42,329 nt of DNA. It comes from a virus. Positions 16,401 to 23,646 of this stretch are shown piece after piece. The notes under the pieces are model-generated. The model made no database searches. It was not told where the DNA came from and saw nothing but the letters and a program-made list of their open reading frames with translations. The position numbers were made by a program, and so were the translations under genes. The DNA lies in the IMG/VR virus record IMGVR_UViG_3300042453_000903, positions 1-42,329 of that record; one strand, 5' to 3'. The stretch's first letter is position 1, and each line of letters opens with the position of its first letter.

Positions 16401-19400
16401 CATGAAGGCCGACCCGCAAGGTCGGATGCCGACAGACATCAAAGCTGGCAACGCGCAGAAGGCCATCAACAAGTCTCTGGAGCTCTACAACGAGCTGCGC
16501 GAAGCGTGGGGCGCGGACAACCTGCGGCGTTTCATGTTGTCCGATTTTTCGGTCGGCGAGATTTCGGCGATCGACAAGGATCTGACGCCAACGGGCGAGT
16601 GGTCCGAGCAGGTCGTGCGTGGCGCTGCGATACTTGGACCCAAGATCGGCAACGGGTTCTTCTCGAACCTCTACGGGTACTTCGACGCACTGACGATGGA
16701 CCGCTGGCTGGTCAGGTCTTGGGGCCGGTGGACAGGGACGCTGGTCGAGATCGACAGGATAGGCGTCTTGCGATCGCGATCGCGCCTGCGCGAGGCGATC
16801 GTCGGGCTGGACGTTGGAGACTTGGCGGCGAGGCTGCGCGCGGTTACGCGAGAGGGGAAACGCGGCGCGGTGCTGGAGGTCAAGCCGACAGATCGAGAGA
16901 ACCTGATCGCTGCCCTTGAGGGAATGGGGGAAGGCCCGAGCGATGCCCAGATCGACGCATTGTCGGCGTCGATCGCTAGGGCGTCCATGACGCCGCAGTT
17001 CCGCGACGCTATGGCGCTGGTGCCGGGTGGCGACGAGTTGCGCAAGTCTGGCAACAGCCTCGCCAAGTTTCTTGACGGCCAGAAGGAGCAGCCTGCCGGC
17101 CCCGGCGAGCGCGTGCTGATCCGCGAGGTGTTTGCGGACGCGCTGGGCCAGCTGCGCCAGCAGCCCGGCCTCCAAGGGCTGACGATGTCCGACCTACAGG
17201 CCGTGCTTTGGTACGCGGAAAAGAGGCTCTACGAGACCGCCAAGGAAGACGCCGTCGTCGGGGACGAGGCGGTTGAGCAGGGGCAAATTACGGGCTATGG
17301 TGACGACGAGGCTCCAGACTACGCGAATGCTGCGGCAGCAGTGGCGCGTGCGGCTGGTGTCTCCGAGCGCCGGATCAAGGCGGCGCTGAAAAGGGAAGAA
17401 GATGGACGCGCAGCAGCAGCACGATCTGGCAATGCTCAAGCGGCGCAAGGTGTCGCCGGGCAGCCGACAGAAGCTCGAGGCTTCGTTGGCCGAGAAAGGC
17501 GCCGGTTCATCGAAACTCGCGCCGTCTATCGGGCACGATCCAATCGCGACGGCGATGAGAAACCATCCTGGTCTTACGAGGGAAAAGGCCGAAGAGATGG
17601 CGGAGGCGTTCGGCTTCTAGTTCGCAGGCGCGGGCTAGGCGTCACGGTCGCGACCGAGTGGTCGCCAGGACGGAACCTCGCCAACACCTTCCGCGCCAAT
17701 GGCATGAAGGCGCCAACCTATTACGAGTTGGCGCAGGGCGACGCGCAGAACGCTGAAAGGTTCGCAGCTGCTATTGCAGCTGCAAGCTCGTCGCATGGTT
17801 TTGGCGCCGCGGTCTATGTGTATCCGGCGCAAGACTACGCCAACATGCGGCTTTTCCTGTCTGAAGACGGCAACGCCGGTTTCGCACTCAAGGCCGACGG
17901 CGACATCGTTTCAGTGTTTGGAGCAAGAGGGTCCGGCACCGGGCGCGCGACGATGGAACTAGCCGTCGCTGCAGGTGGACGAAAGCTCGACGCCTTCGAC
18001 ACGATGCTGCCGGAGTTCTATAGCGCGCACGGGTTTCGGGCCGTCTCCAGGCTTACATGGGACGACGAGCAGGCGCCAGCGAACTGGGACAAGCAGAAGT
18101 TCGGCGAATACAACAACGGCGAGCCCGACGTCGTCTTCATGGTGTACGACCCAACCTGGCAGGGTGAATACGCCAGGACTGACGGCAAGAGGTTCTCTGG
18201 CAGGAACGCCTACGGCAGGGCTGTGCAAGCCCAAGCATCGCAGACGATCGCGCCGGCGACGTTCGAGCAGTCCGGCGCGCCACGCGAGCGCGGCGTCTTC
18301 GCCGACGTCGAAGACCAGCTGGACGCTCTGGCGCAGGACATCGACGGCATCCGTGACGGCGAGTTCGACCCGGCCGCAGCGCGCAAGGTGCTCGACAAGC
18401 TGAGCGACGCCGACCGCGACGACCCCCGCGCGCGCATGCTGGATCGCGCCCTGCTGTGGCTCGACGGCCAGATCGACGCCGACCAGGACGCGGTCGCAGA
18501 GGAGATCGCGACGGTCCTTGAGCAGGCGCGGCAGATCGGCGAGATGCGCGCGGGCATGTCGGCGGCGGCGGGGCGTGGAACGCTCGAGCAACCCGCCCGC
18601 GGCTCGATCCAGTTCAACCCCGGCCAGATCATCATCCGGCTGGGCGCTGGTGCCGACCGGTCGACGTTCCTGCATGAGAGCGGGCACCTCTACCTTGAGC
18701 AGCTGCGCGCCGACGCTGCTGCCTATGGGGCCGGGCGCCCGCAGCTGGCGCAGGATCTCCAGACGGTCAATGACTGGTTCGCGTCCAATGCTGGCGCGAT
18801 CCGCCAGGAGGCGATCGCCTACGCGCGCAAGGCCGGCGACGCCGTGAGCGTGACGACGCTCGAGGCCATGACCGACGACCAGGTCGAGGCGATGGCGAAG
18901 GCTGGCGGTCTTGCCGGCATGCCGCGCACGGCATCGCCCGACGGCCACCTGGCGCGCGCCGCGCACGAGCAGTGGGCGCGCGGCACCGAGGACTACTTCC
19001 GCACCGGTTTGGCGCCGAGCGTGGCGCTGCAGGACGCCTTCAACAGGTTCCGCGCGTGGCTGGTGTCGATCTATGCCGCGCTGCGGCGCAGGCTTGGCGC
19101 CGAGCAGCTGTCCGTTCGGTTCTCGCGCGAGGTCAGAGAGGTCATGGACCGCATGCTCGCGACCGACGAGGAGATCGCGCTTGTCGAGCAGCAATACAAC
19201 CTGCGCGCCATGTTCGCCTCTCCCGAAGAGGCCAGCATGTCCCCCGAGCGCTTCGCGGCTTACCAGGCCGCGGTGATGGCGGCGGGCGAGGCTGCGCGCA
19301 CCGAGCAGCTGCGCCGGCACATGCGCGAGGTCGAGCGCGAGAAGGCGGCGTGGTGGCGAGAGGAACGGGCCAAGCTGCGCGAGGAGGTCGCGGCCGAGGT

Positions 19401-22400
19401 GCGCGCGAGGCCGGTGTTCCTCGCCATCCACGCGCTGGCGGCGGGCAAGATGCCCGACGGCCAGCCCCTGCCGGCGGGGCTGGTGCAGCCGCGCATGAGC
19501 CGCGAGGCGGTCGTGGCGCTGCTCGAGAACCAGAAGTCGCTGTCGAGGCTGCCGCGGGTGAAGGGCCGCACGGTCTACGCGACGGCCCAGGGCGAGAGCG
19601 GCTCGCACCCCGACGTCGTGGCGTCCTTCTACGGGTTCGACAGCGGGCGCGACATGCTCATAGCGATGATGAACACGAACGGCGTCGAGACGACGATCGA
19701 CCGCGAGACCGACGAGCGGATGCGCGAGCGGCACGGCGACATGCAGGTCGACGGCACGGCGGTCGACAAGGCGGTCGAGAGCGCGCACACGGACAAGCGC
19801 GGCGACGTCCTGATCGCCGAGCTCAACGCGCTGCAGAGCGGCGGCGGCACGAAGCTGAAGCCCGCGTTCCTGCGCCAGTGGGCGCGCGAGCGCATCGCCG
19901 GCCGGAAGGTTTCCGAGCTCCAGCCGCAGCGTTTCCTGATGGCCGAGCGCAAGGCTGGGCGCGCTGCCGACCGGGCGCTGGCGTCGGGCGACCGCACCGA
20001 GGCGCTCAAGGCCAAGTTCCAGCAGGCGCTGAACTTCTACATGGCGCACGAGGCCTACAAGGCGCGGGCCGAGATCGAGAAGGCGGTCGACTACCTGTCC
20101 GGCTTCACGCGCGCCGCGGCCAAGTTCCCGGCGCTCGAGGCCGGCTACGTCGACCAGATCCGCACGATCCTCGACGCCTACCAGCTGGGGCCGCAACTGA
20201 TGGAGCGCACGCGCGTGCGGCTTGAGATGCAGGCGGTGCTGGACTGGATCGAGCGCCAGCGCCAGGACGCGGGCGCGACGATCGAGATGCCGCAGCGGAT
20301 CATCGACGCGGACGAGCGGACCAACTACCAGGCGCTCACGCTCGACGAGTTCCGCACGCTGCGCGACACGATCAAGAACCTGGAGGCGCAGGGGCGGCTC
20401 GCGAAGACTGCGCTGATCGACGGCGAGGAGTTCGCCATCTCCGAGATGGCGAACGATATTGCCGCGAGCGCTGAGCGCAACCCGCAGCTGCCACGCATGG
20501 CGCGCCGCGCCGTCGAGCAGAACCCCGGCGTCCTCGACCGCGCGCGCAGCAAGCTCGCATCGTTCGACGCCGCGCTGCGCAAGGTCGAGCTACTCGTCGA
20601 GCAGGTCGACGGCCAGCGCATGGGGCCGCTCTGGAGGTTCCTGTTCAAGCCGTTCGCTGACGCGGAGGCCGCGCGCAAAGACATGACGCTGCGGGTGACG
20701 CAGCGGGTCATGGACGCGATCGACAACCTGCCGACGCGCTCTCGCCTGGCCGAGCGCATCACGGTCCCGCTGCTCGGACGGACGTTCGCGCGATCGGACC
20801 TGATCATGATGGCGCTCAACGTCGGAAACGAAAGCAACTTCGAGAAGATGATCGAGGGCTCGGAGAAGGACGTCACCGATGGTGCGACGCCGTTCACGGT
20901 GGCCGGCGTCGACGAGGCGCTCGCCAACCTGACGGCCGAGGAGTGGACCTTCGTGCAGGAGGTCTGGGATGCGTTCGAGGCGATGTGGCCCCAGGTGCGC
21001 GAGGTCTACCGCCGCGAGAACGGCGTCGCGCCCGAGCGCGTCGATGCCCGCACGATCGAGACCCGCTACGGGCAGTCGCTGCGCGGCGGCTACTTCCCGA
21101 TGATGTACGACCCCTCGCGCTCTGTGCAGGCGCGCGACATCGAGGGCAAGACGGCGCTCGAGGCGATGCAGTCGACGGTCGTGCGCGCGTCGGTCAACTC
21201 CAGCATGACCAAGGCGCGCACCGGGTTCTCGGCGCCCGTGCTGCTCGACATCACGGCGCTGCCCAACCATATCGAGCGCACTGCGCACTTCATCACGCAC
21301 TACGAGCCCGTGCGCATCGCGCGCAAGCTGCTGGCTCGCCAGCGCGTGGTGCGCGCGCTCAACAACCGCGTCGGGCCCGAGCTCTACGACACGCTCAAGG
21401 CCTGGGTGCAGGAGCTCGCGGCGAACGGCCAGCCGGTGGCGCCGACGTCGATCGGCGGCCGGCTCGTCGAGGCCATGCGCCGCAACGCGACCGTGGCGAT
21501 CATGGGCCTGAGCTACACGACGATGGTCGCGCAGGTGTTCGGCCTCGCCAACTCGATCGACGCGCTGTCGCGCACGCCCGGCGGCGGGTACTCGCCGCGG
21601 CGCGGCACGACCGCGATGCTGGGCGGGCTGGTGCGCTACCTCGCGTCGCCCGCGCAGGTGCGCGCGCAGGTCTTCGCGGCGTCTGGCGAGATGCGGCACC
21701 GGCTGCAGAACACCGACCGCGACATCCGCCACGCGCTGCAGCAGCTGTCGGGCAAGCGCGGGGCGTGGTCCCAGATGCAGCGCTTCAGCCTGATGGGCAT
21801 TGCCGGCATCCAGCTCTACATGGTCGACTTGCCGACGTGGCTCGCGGCCTATGACCAGGCCATCGCGCGCGGGGCGACGACCGACGAGGCCGTCGACGCC
21901 GCCGACAACATCCTGCGCACGAGCCAGACCGCCGGCGGGATCAAGGATCTCGCGGCGATCCAGCGCGAGCGCGGCGTGATGACCGCGCTGACCATGTTCT
22001 ATTCGTACTTCAACCTGCTCTACAACCTGCAGCGCCAGGCGCTGGGCAACGTGCGCGGCGTGCGCGACGTGCCGCAGCTGGCCGCGCGGGCGTTCATCCT
22101 GATGGCGGTGCCCATCATGGTCGACGCGCTCGTCAAGCGGCAGGGGCCGGACGAGGACAAGGAAGAGACGCTGGCCGGCTTTCTGGCGGCGAAGGCCGCG
22201 GTCTACGCGATGTCGTCGCTGCCGTTCCTGCGCGACCTCGCCGGGCTGGCCGAAGGGTTCGGCTACAAGCCGACCCCGCTCGACGGGTTCGGCAAGGCGC
22301 TGGGGGCGTCCGTCAAGGGCATCGCCGAGGCGATCGACAACGGCGAGCTCGACGCCAAGGCGCTCAAGGCGCTGGTGTCGGCGCTCGGGTTCGGGGCCGG

Positions 22401-22509
22401 CGTGCCGGCGACGCAGGTCAACCGGGTGATCTCGGCGGCCGACGCGATGTTCGAGGGTGAAGACGTGGGCGTCTACGACTTCCTCGCGGGACCGAAAAAG
22501 GACAAGTAG
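13423..22509 (+). CDS. Giant internal virion (ejection) protein with metallopeptidase motif
   Basis: One uninterrupted ORF of 3028 aa from GTG 13423 (GGGAGG at about 13411). It occupies the T7 gp16 position, the largest core protein. Residues 1-830 are helical and include glycine/alanine-rich hydrophobic segments around 205-260. Residues about 850-1605 are an inserted module (separate entry). HESGH at 1751-1755, in STFLHESGHLYLEQL, is a zinc-metallopeptidase HExxH motif as found in large polyvalent phage and element proteins. The region after about 2000 is long and helical; the last third contains MTALTMFYSYFNLLYNLQRQ and a hydrophobic AFILMAVPIMVDAL, typical of C-terminal large-polyvalent-protein domains. 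It probably enters the host with the DNA; the peptidase could cut peptidoglycan-associated or cytoplasmic targets. Linkers SFDQTA, TFEQSGAP and TLEQPARGS separate the modules. Confidence 0.85.
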   Translation: MADDVDYDALASSLFPQPKGKPDTSPAGPAPGDTDYDKVLRDLTAGQAGANLRAVQGLNPDQAARAQALSRASGLPLPAVEGAEDQVEGEVRRQAAEAALQGAPRVQMFFSNPDFAKVAHDDAETLSWLERTWAKIRDTAVEEAEGAAKGFRRGMITTDLRDVGRRLFWGQATPEDEARVGELEKAQEQLETDAYLSAAGEQIPIMGSILGKALQRGLQTGMAFGGGAALLGQLGPQAALPEELVTVPAATATGLAVGGRAGALEAAWELETYLAFIEYRGLKTSDGRPLDNDVARGAAMLAGTVNAGLEAYGLSAILKRVPGVAELAQLGGRKKVAAAIGQAAATSPSFAATLATFGKRYAEGIAIESLTEMLQELSTAAFAEVAKMADGGAFKGAGLEDTVERVIDAGVQAAKATSVLGLPGPAMQAMADRRRATKAARDAEAIREAGDAADLSKLAQRDPERFGEVTGAVLRDQGVDTIAIPAAALQEFFQGAPEGGEQAVDQATLMRNLGVTDEQMAEALAVGGDVHMTPEAFAQHILTNKATRAGLTEHVRLGVDGMTEAEAKEWEATGLRESIDDMASLLDSMESGRRVEAARIETEVERMMMAAGEARDTARYAAVLTAQRYAVRAERAGVSPLELWQQDNLRIERVGEASRVVDEIDIILDKARSPDTLRLPKTPILDMLARTGVDPNSPLAGELKALGVTAKTRPGLFKVGGRQAADNLPLAEMPWFTADEDDGTGNYVSEAAILAAVRDELAGNPRRTADEQTRLDGRENDIRNLEADIERYNEMSGNALSIVTSSAAEIRDALQELADLEARALQGSGPSFDQTADQSTQEQPTQIQASAAARPTVVSASVENAAAFDGGASEISTSRKWDTGRQLKLAMQEAVLAAARAAGVNLSSTSQETKAYLARMVVRDALASLKTNDNAVGWYDLKTRQALAVMALVHPEIATDENARFAFTWALAVTSNGQRVDANFELAQKVYERMKADPQGRMPTDIKAGNAQKAINKSLELYNELREAWGADNLRRFMLSDFSVGEISAIDKDLTPTGEWSEQVVRGAAILGPKIGNGFFSNLYGYFDALTMDRWLVRSWGRWTGTLVEIDRIGVLRSRSRLREAIVGLDVGDLAARLRAVTREGKRGAVLEVKPTDRENLIAALEGMGEGPSDAQIDALSASIARASMTPQFRDAMALVPGGDELRKSGNSLAKFLDGQKEQPAGPGERVLIREVFADALGQLRQQPGLQGLTMSDLQAVLWYAEKRLYETAKEDAVVGDEAVEQGQITGYGDDEAPDYANAAAAVARAAGVSERRIKAALKREEDGRAAAARSGNAQAAQGVAGQPTEARGFVGRERRRFIETRAVYRARSNRDGDEKPSWSYEGKGRRDGGGVRLLVRRRGLGVTVATEWSPGRNLANTFRANGMKAPTYYELAQGDAQNAERFAAAIAAASSSHGFGAAVYVYPAQDYANMRLFLSEDGNAGFALKADGDIVSVFGARGSGTGRATMELAVAAGGRKLDAFDTMLPEFYSAHGFRAVSRLTWDDEQAPANWDKQKFGEYNNGEPDVVFMVYDPTWQGEYARTDGKRFSGRNAYGRAVQAQASQTIAPATFEQSGAPRERGVFADVEDQLDALAQDIDGIRDGEFDPAAARKVLDKLSDADRDDPRARMLDRALLWLDGQIDADQDAVAEEIATVLEQARQIGEMRAGMSAAAGRGTLEQPARGSIQFNPGQIIIRLGAGADRSTFLHESGHLYLEQLRADAAAYGAGRPQLAQDLQTVNDWFASNAGAIRQEAIAYARKAGDAVSVTTLEAMTDDQVEAMAKAGGLAGMPRTASPDGHLARAAHEQWARGTEDYFRTGLAPSVALQDAFNRFRAWLVSIYAALRRRLGAEQLSVRFSREVREVMDRMLATDEEIALVEQQYNLRAMFASPEEASMSPERFAAYQAAVMAAGEAARTEQLRRHMREVEREKAAWWREERAKLREEVAAEVRARPVFLAIHALAAGKMPDGQPLPAGLVQPRMSREAVVALLENQKSLSRLPRVKGRTVYATAQGESGSHPDVVASFYGFDSGRDMLIAMMNTNGVETTIDRETDERMRERHGDMQVDGTAVDKAVESAHTDKRGDVLIAELNALQSGGGTKLKPAFLRQWARERIAGRKVSELQPQRFLMAERKAGRAADRALASGDRTEALKAKFQQALNFYMAHEAYKARAEIEKAVDYLSGFTRAAAKFPALEAGYVDQIRTILDAYQLGPQLMERTRVRLEMQAVLDWIERQRQDAGATIEMPQRIIDADERTNYQALTLDEFRTLRDTIKNLEAQGRLAKTALIDGEEFAISEMANDIAASAERNPQLPRMARRAVEQNPGVLDRARSKLASFDAALRKVELLVEQVDGQRMGPLWRFLFKPFADAEAARKDMTLRVTQRVMDAIDNLPTRSRLAERITVPLLGRTFARSDLIMMALNVGNESNFEKMIEGSEKDVTDGATPFTVAGVDEALANLTAEEWTFVQEVWDAFEAMWPQVREVYRRENGVAPERVDARTIETRYGQSLRGGYFPMMYDPSRSVQARDIEGKTALEAMQSTVVRASVNSSMTKARTGFSAPVLLDITALPNHIERTAHFITHYEPVRIARKLLARQRVVRALNNRVGPELYDTLKAWVQELAANGQPVAPTSIGGRLVEAMRRNATVAIMGLSYTTMVAQVFGLANSIDALSRTPGGGYSPRRGTTAMLGGLVRYLASPAQVRAQVFAASGEMRHRLQNTDRDIRHALQQLSGKRGAWSQMQRFSLMGIAGIQLYMVDLPTWLAAYDQAIARGATTDEAVDAADNILRTSQTAGGIKDLAAIQRERGVMTALTMFYSYFNLLYNLQRQALGNVRGVRDVPQLAARAFILMAVPIMVDALVKRQGPDEDKEETLAGFLAAKAAVYAMSSLPFLRDLAGLAEGFGYKPTPLDGFGKALGASVKGIAEAIDNGELDAKALKALVSALGFGAGVPATQVNRVISAADAMFEGEDVGVYDFLAGPKKDK
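15990..18230 (+). other. Inserted polyvalent module inside the giant virion gene
   Basis: Within the giant frame, about residues 856-1605 differ from the flanks. Codon third positions carry visibly more A and T, and the domains are those of mobile-element polyvalent proteins. The first part contains VGWYDLKTRQALAVMALVHP and later GPKIGNGFFSNLYGYFDALT, which resembles the DUF7178-type domain as I remember it. The second part, with LFLSEDGNAGFALKADGDIV and KLDAFDTMLPEFYSAHGFRA, looks like an N-acyltransferase-type effector domain. Similar FEQ-type linkers lie at both ends, suggesting insertion by recombination at linker DNA. Functions are unknown; injected effectors are an inference. Confidence 0.6.
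17402..17620 (+). CDS. Nested ORF (72 aa) in a second frame of the giant gene
   Basis: An ATG-started ORF in the +1 frame relative to the giant gene, preceded by AAAAGGGAAG (about 17389-17398), a good ribosome binding site. The product begins MDAQQQHDLAMLKRRKVSPG and ends AMRNHPGLTREKAEEMAEAFGF, a balanced, soluble composition. It resembles short hypothetical proteins that I associate with DUF7178-type genes in phages and plasmids, where they would be separate ORFs. The giant frame over the same bases is arginine/glycine-rich, as expected when another frame is constrained. Either both are translated or this is a relic of a formerly separate gene. Confidence 0.5.
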   Translation: MDAQQQHDLAMLKRRKVSPGSRQKLEASLAEKGAGSSKLAPSIGHDPIATAMRNHPGLTREKAEEMAEAFGF

Positions 22510-22515
22510 CCGAGG

Positions 22516-22553
22516 CCAGGTTCCCGCGGTGGCGGGCGGCGGATAGATTGACA
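22516..22553 (+). promoter_or_regulatory. Bipartite repeated element, copy 3 (candidate late promoter)
   Basis: CCAGGTTCCC (22516-22525), 18 bases, then TAGATTGACA (22544-22553), same spacing as the copies at 1123 and 4891. If TAGATT is the -10, transcription would begin near 22556 and leave TGAGG before the tail fibre ATG at 22573. The right part also overlaps TGACATTCTCGCAA (22549-22562), 12 of 14 identical to the repeat beside the ribbon-helix-helix gene at 41328. Confidence 0.5.
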
Positions 22554-22572
22554 TTCTCGCAATGAGGTCGCC

Positions 22573-23646
22573 ATGACGGTCCTGTCGCAAGCACGGAAGG
22601 TCACCTATCAGGGCAACGGGGTGGCGAGCTCGTTCTCGTTCTCGTTCTCGGTCTACGCCTCGACGGACCTGGTCGTGACGAAGCTCGACAGCGCAGGGGT
22701 CGAGACCGTGCTGACCGAGGGCGCCGGGACCGGCAACTACTCGGTGACGGTGGCTTCCTACCCCGGCTCGGGATCCATCACGTTCCCGGCGAGCGGCGCG
22801 TCGCGACTGGCGAGCGGAGAATACATCACGATCAAGCGCGTGCTGACGCTCGAGCAGGCGACCGACCTCGACAACCAGGGCGGCTACTTCCCCGACGTCC
22901 AGGAGACGGCGCTCGACAAGCTCCTGATCATCGACCTGCAGCAGCAGGAGGAGATCGACCGCGCGATCAAGTTCCCCGTGTCGGACGGCGCGCTGTCCAC
23001 TCAGTTCCCGGCGGCGGCGCAGCGCGCCAGCAAGTTCGCAGCGTTCAACGCGGCGGGCGAGCCGATCGCGGCAGCAGGCGTCACGGGCGTGCCGGTGTCG
23101 GCGTTCATGGCGAACGTCCTTGACGACGCCACGGCGGGCGCGGCGCGCACGACGCTGGGCTCGGGCGCAACCGGCGACGCCCTGTTCACGGCCGCGAGCG
23201 CTGGCGCGGCGCGCACGACGCTGGGTGCGGGCGCGACGGGCGACGCTCTGTTCACCGCAGCGAGCGCGGCGGCAGCGCGCACGACGCTGGACGCTGCTGC
23301 GTTGAGCCAGTCGCAGTCGTGGGGCGCCGGCCAGACGCCGCTGACCGCGACGCTGACGGACGCGGCGACGGTGAACTGGGACATGGCGACGGCGCAGGTC
23401 GCCGCGGTGACGTCCGCGGCCGCGCGCACGTTCGCGGCCCCGACGAACCAGGTGGCGAACAGGTTCTACGCGCTGTCGATCACCAACAGCGGAGGGGCGT
23501 GGGCGCATGCGTTCAACGCGGCGTTCATCTTCGACACCAACGACGGCACGCCGGGCTCGTTCCCGGCGAGCGGGCGCCTGCATCTGATCTTCCGCAGCGA
23601 CGGCACGAACCTGCGCGAGTGGGGCCGCCGGCAGGTGGCGTCCTAA
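22573..23646 (+). CDS. Tail fibre protein with T7 gp17-like N-terminus
   Basis: A 357-aa protein. Residues 1-150 (MTVLSQARKVTYQGNGVASS, then GEYITIKRVLTLEQATDLDNQGGYFPD-type text and ETALDKLLIIDLQQQEEIDRAI) match the T7 tail fibre N-terminal domain that anchors a fibre to the tail. Next come AARTTLG repeats (about 188-240) typical of fibre shafts. The C-terminal 100 residues form a beta-rich end. It probably serves as an adaptor for the larger receptor-binding protein encoded one base-overlap downstream (TAATG). Confidence 0.88.
   Translation: MTVLSQARKVTYQGNGVASSFSFSFSVYASTDLVVTKLDSAGVETVLTEGAGTGNYSVTVASYPGSGSITFPASGASRLASGEYITIKRVLTLEQATDLDNQGGYFPDVQETALDKLLIIDLQQQEEIDRAIKFPVSDGALSTQFPAAAQRASKFAAFNAAGEPIAAAGVTGVPVSAFMANVLDDATAGAARTTLGSGATGDALFTAASAGAARTTLGAGATGDALFTAASAAAARTTLDAAALSQSQSWGAGQTPLTATLTDAATVNWDMATAQVAAVTSAAARTFAAPTNQVANRFYALSITNSGGAWAHAFNAAFIFDTNDGTPGSFPASGRLHLIFRSDGTNLREWGRRQVAS
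23137..23292 (+). repeat. 66-bp tandem repeat in the tail fibre gene
   Basis: Two full 66-bp units (23137-23202, 23203-23268) and a partial third encode GAARTTLGxGATGDALFTAASA. The AARTTLG motif is widespread in trimeric fibre shafts. Repeat number could change by slippage or recombination, altering shaft length. Confidence 0.85.

Noticed and set aside
23137-23292. CRISPR-like repeat
   Set aside because: Units are directly adjacent with no spacers and encode a fibre shaft repeat in frame.
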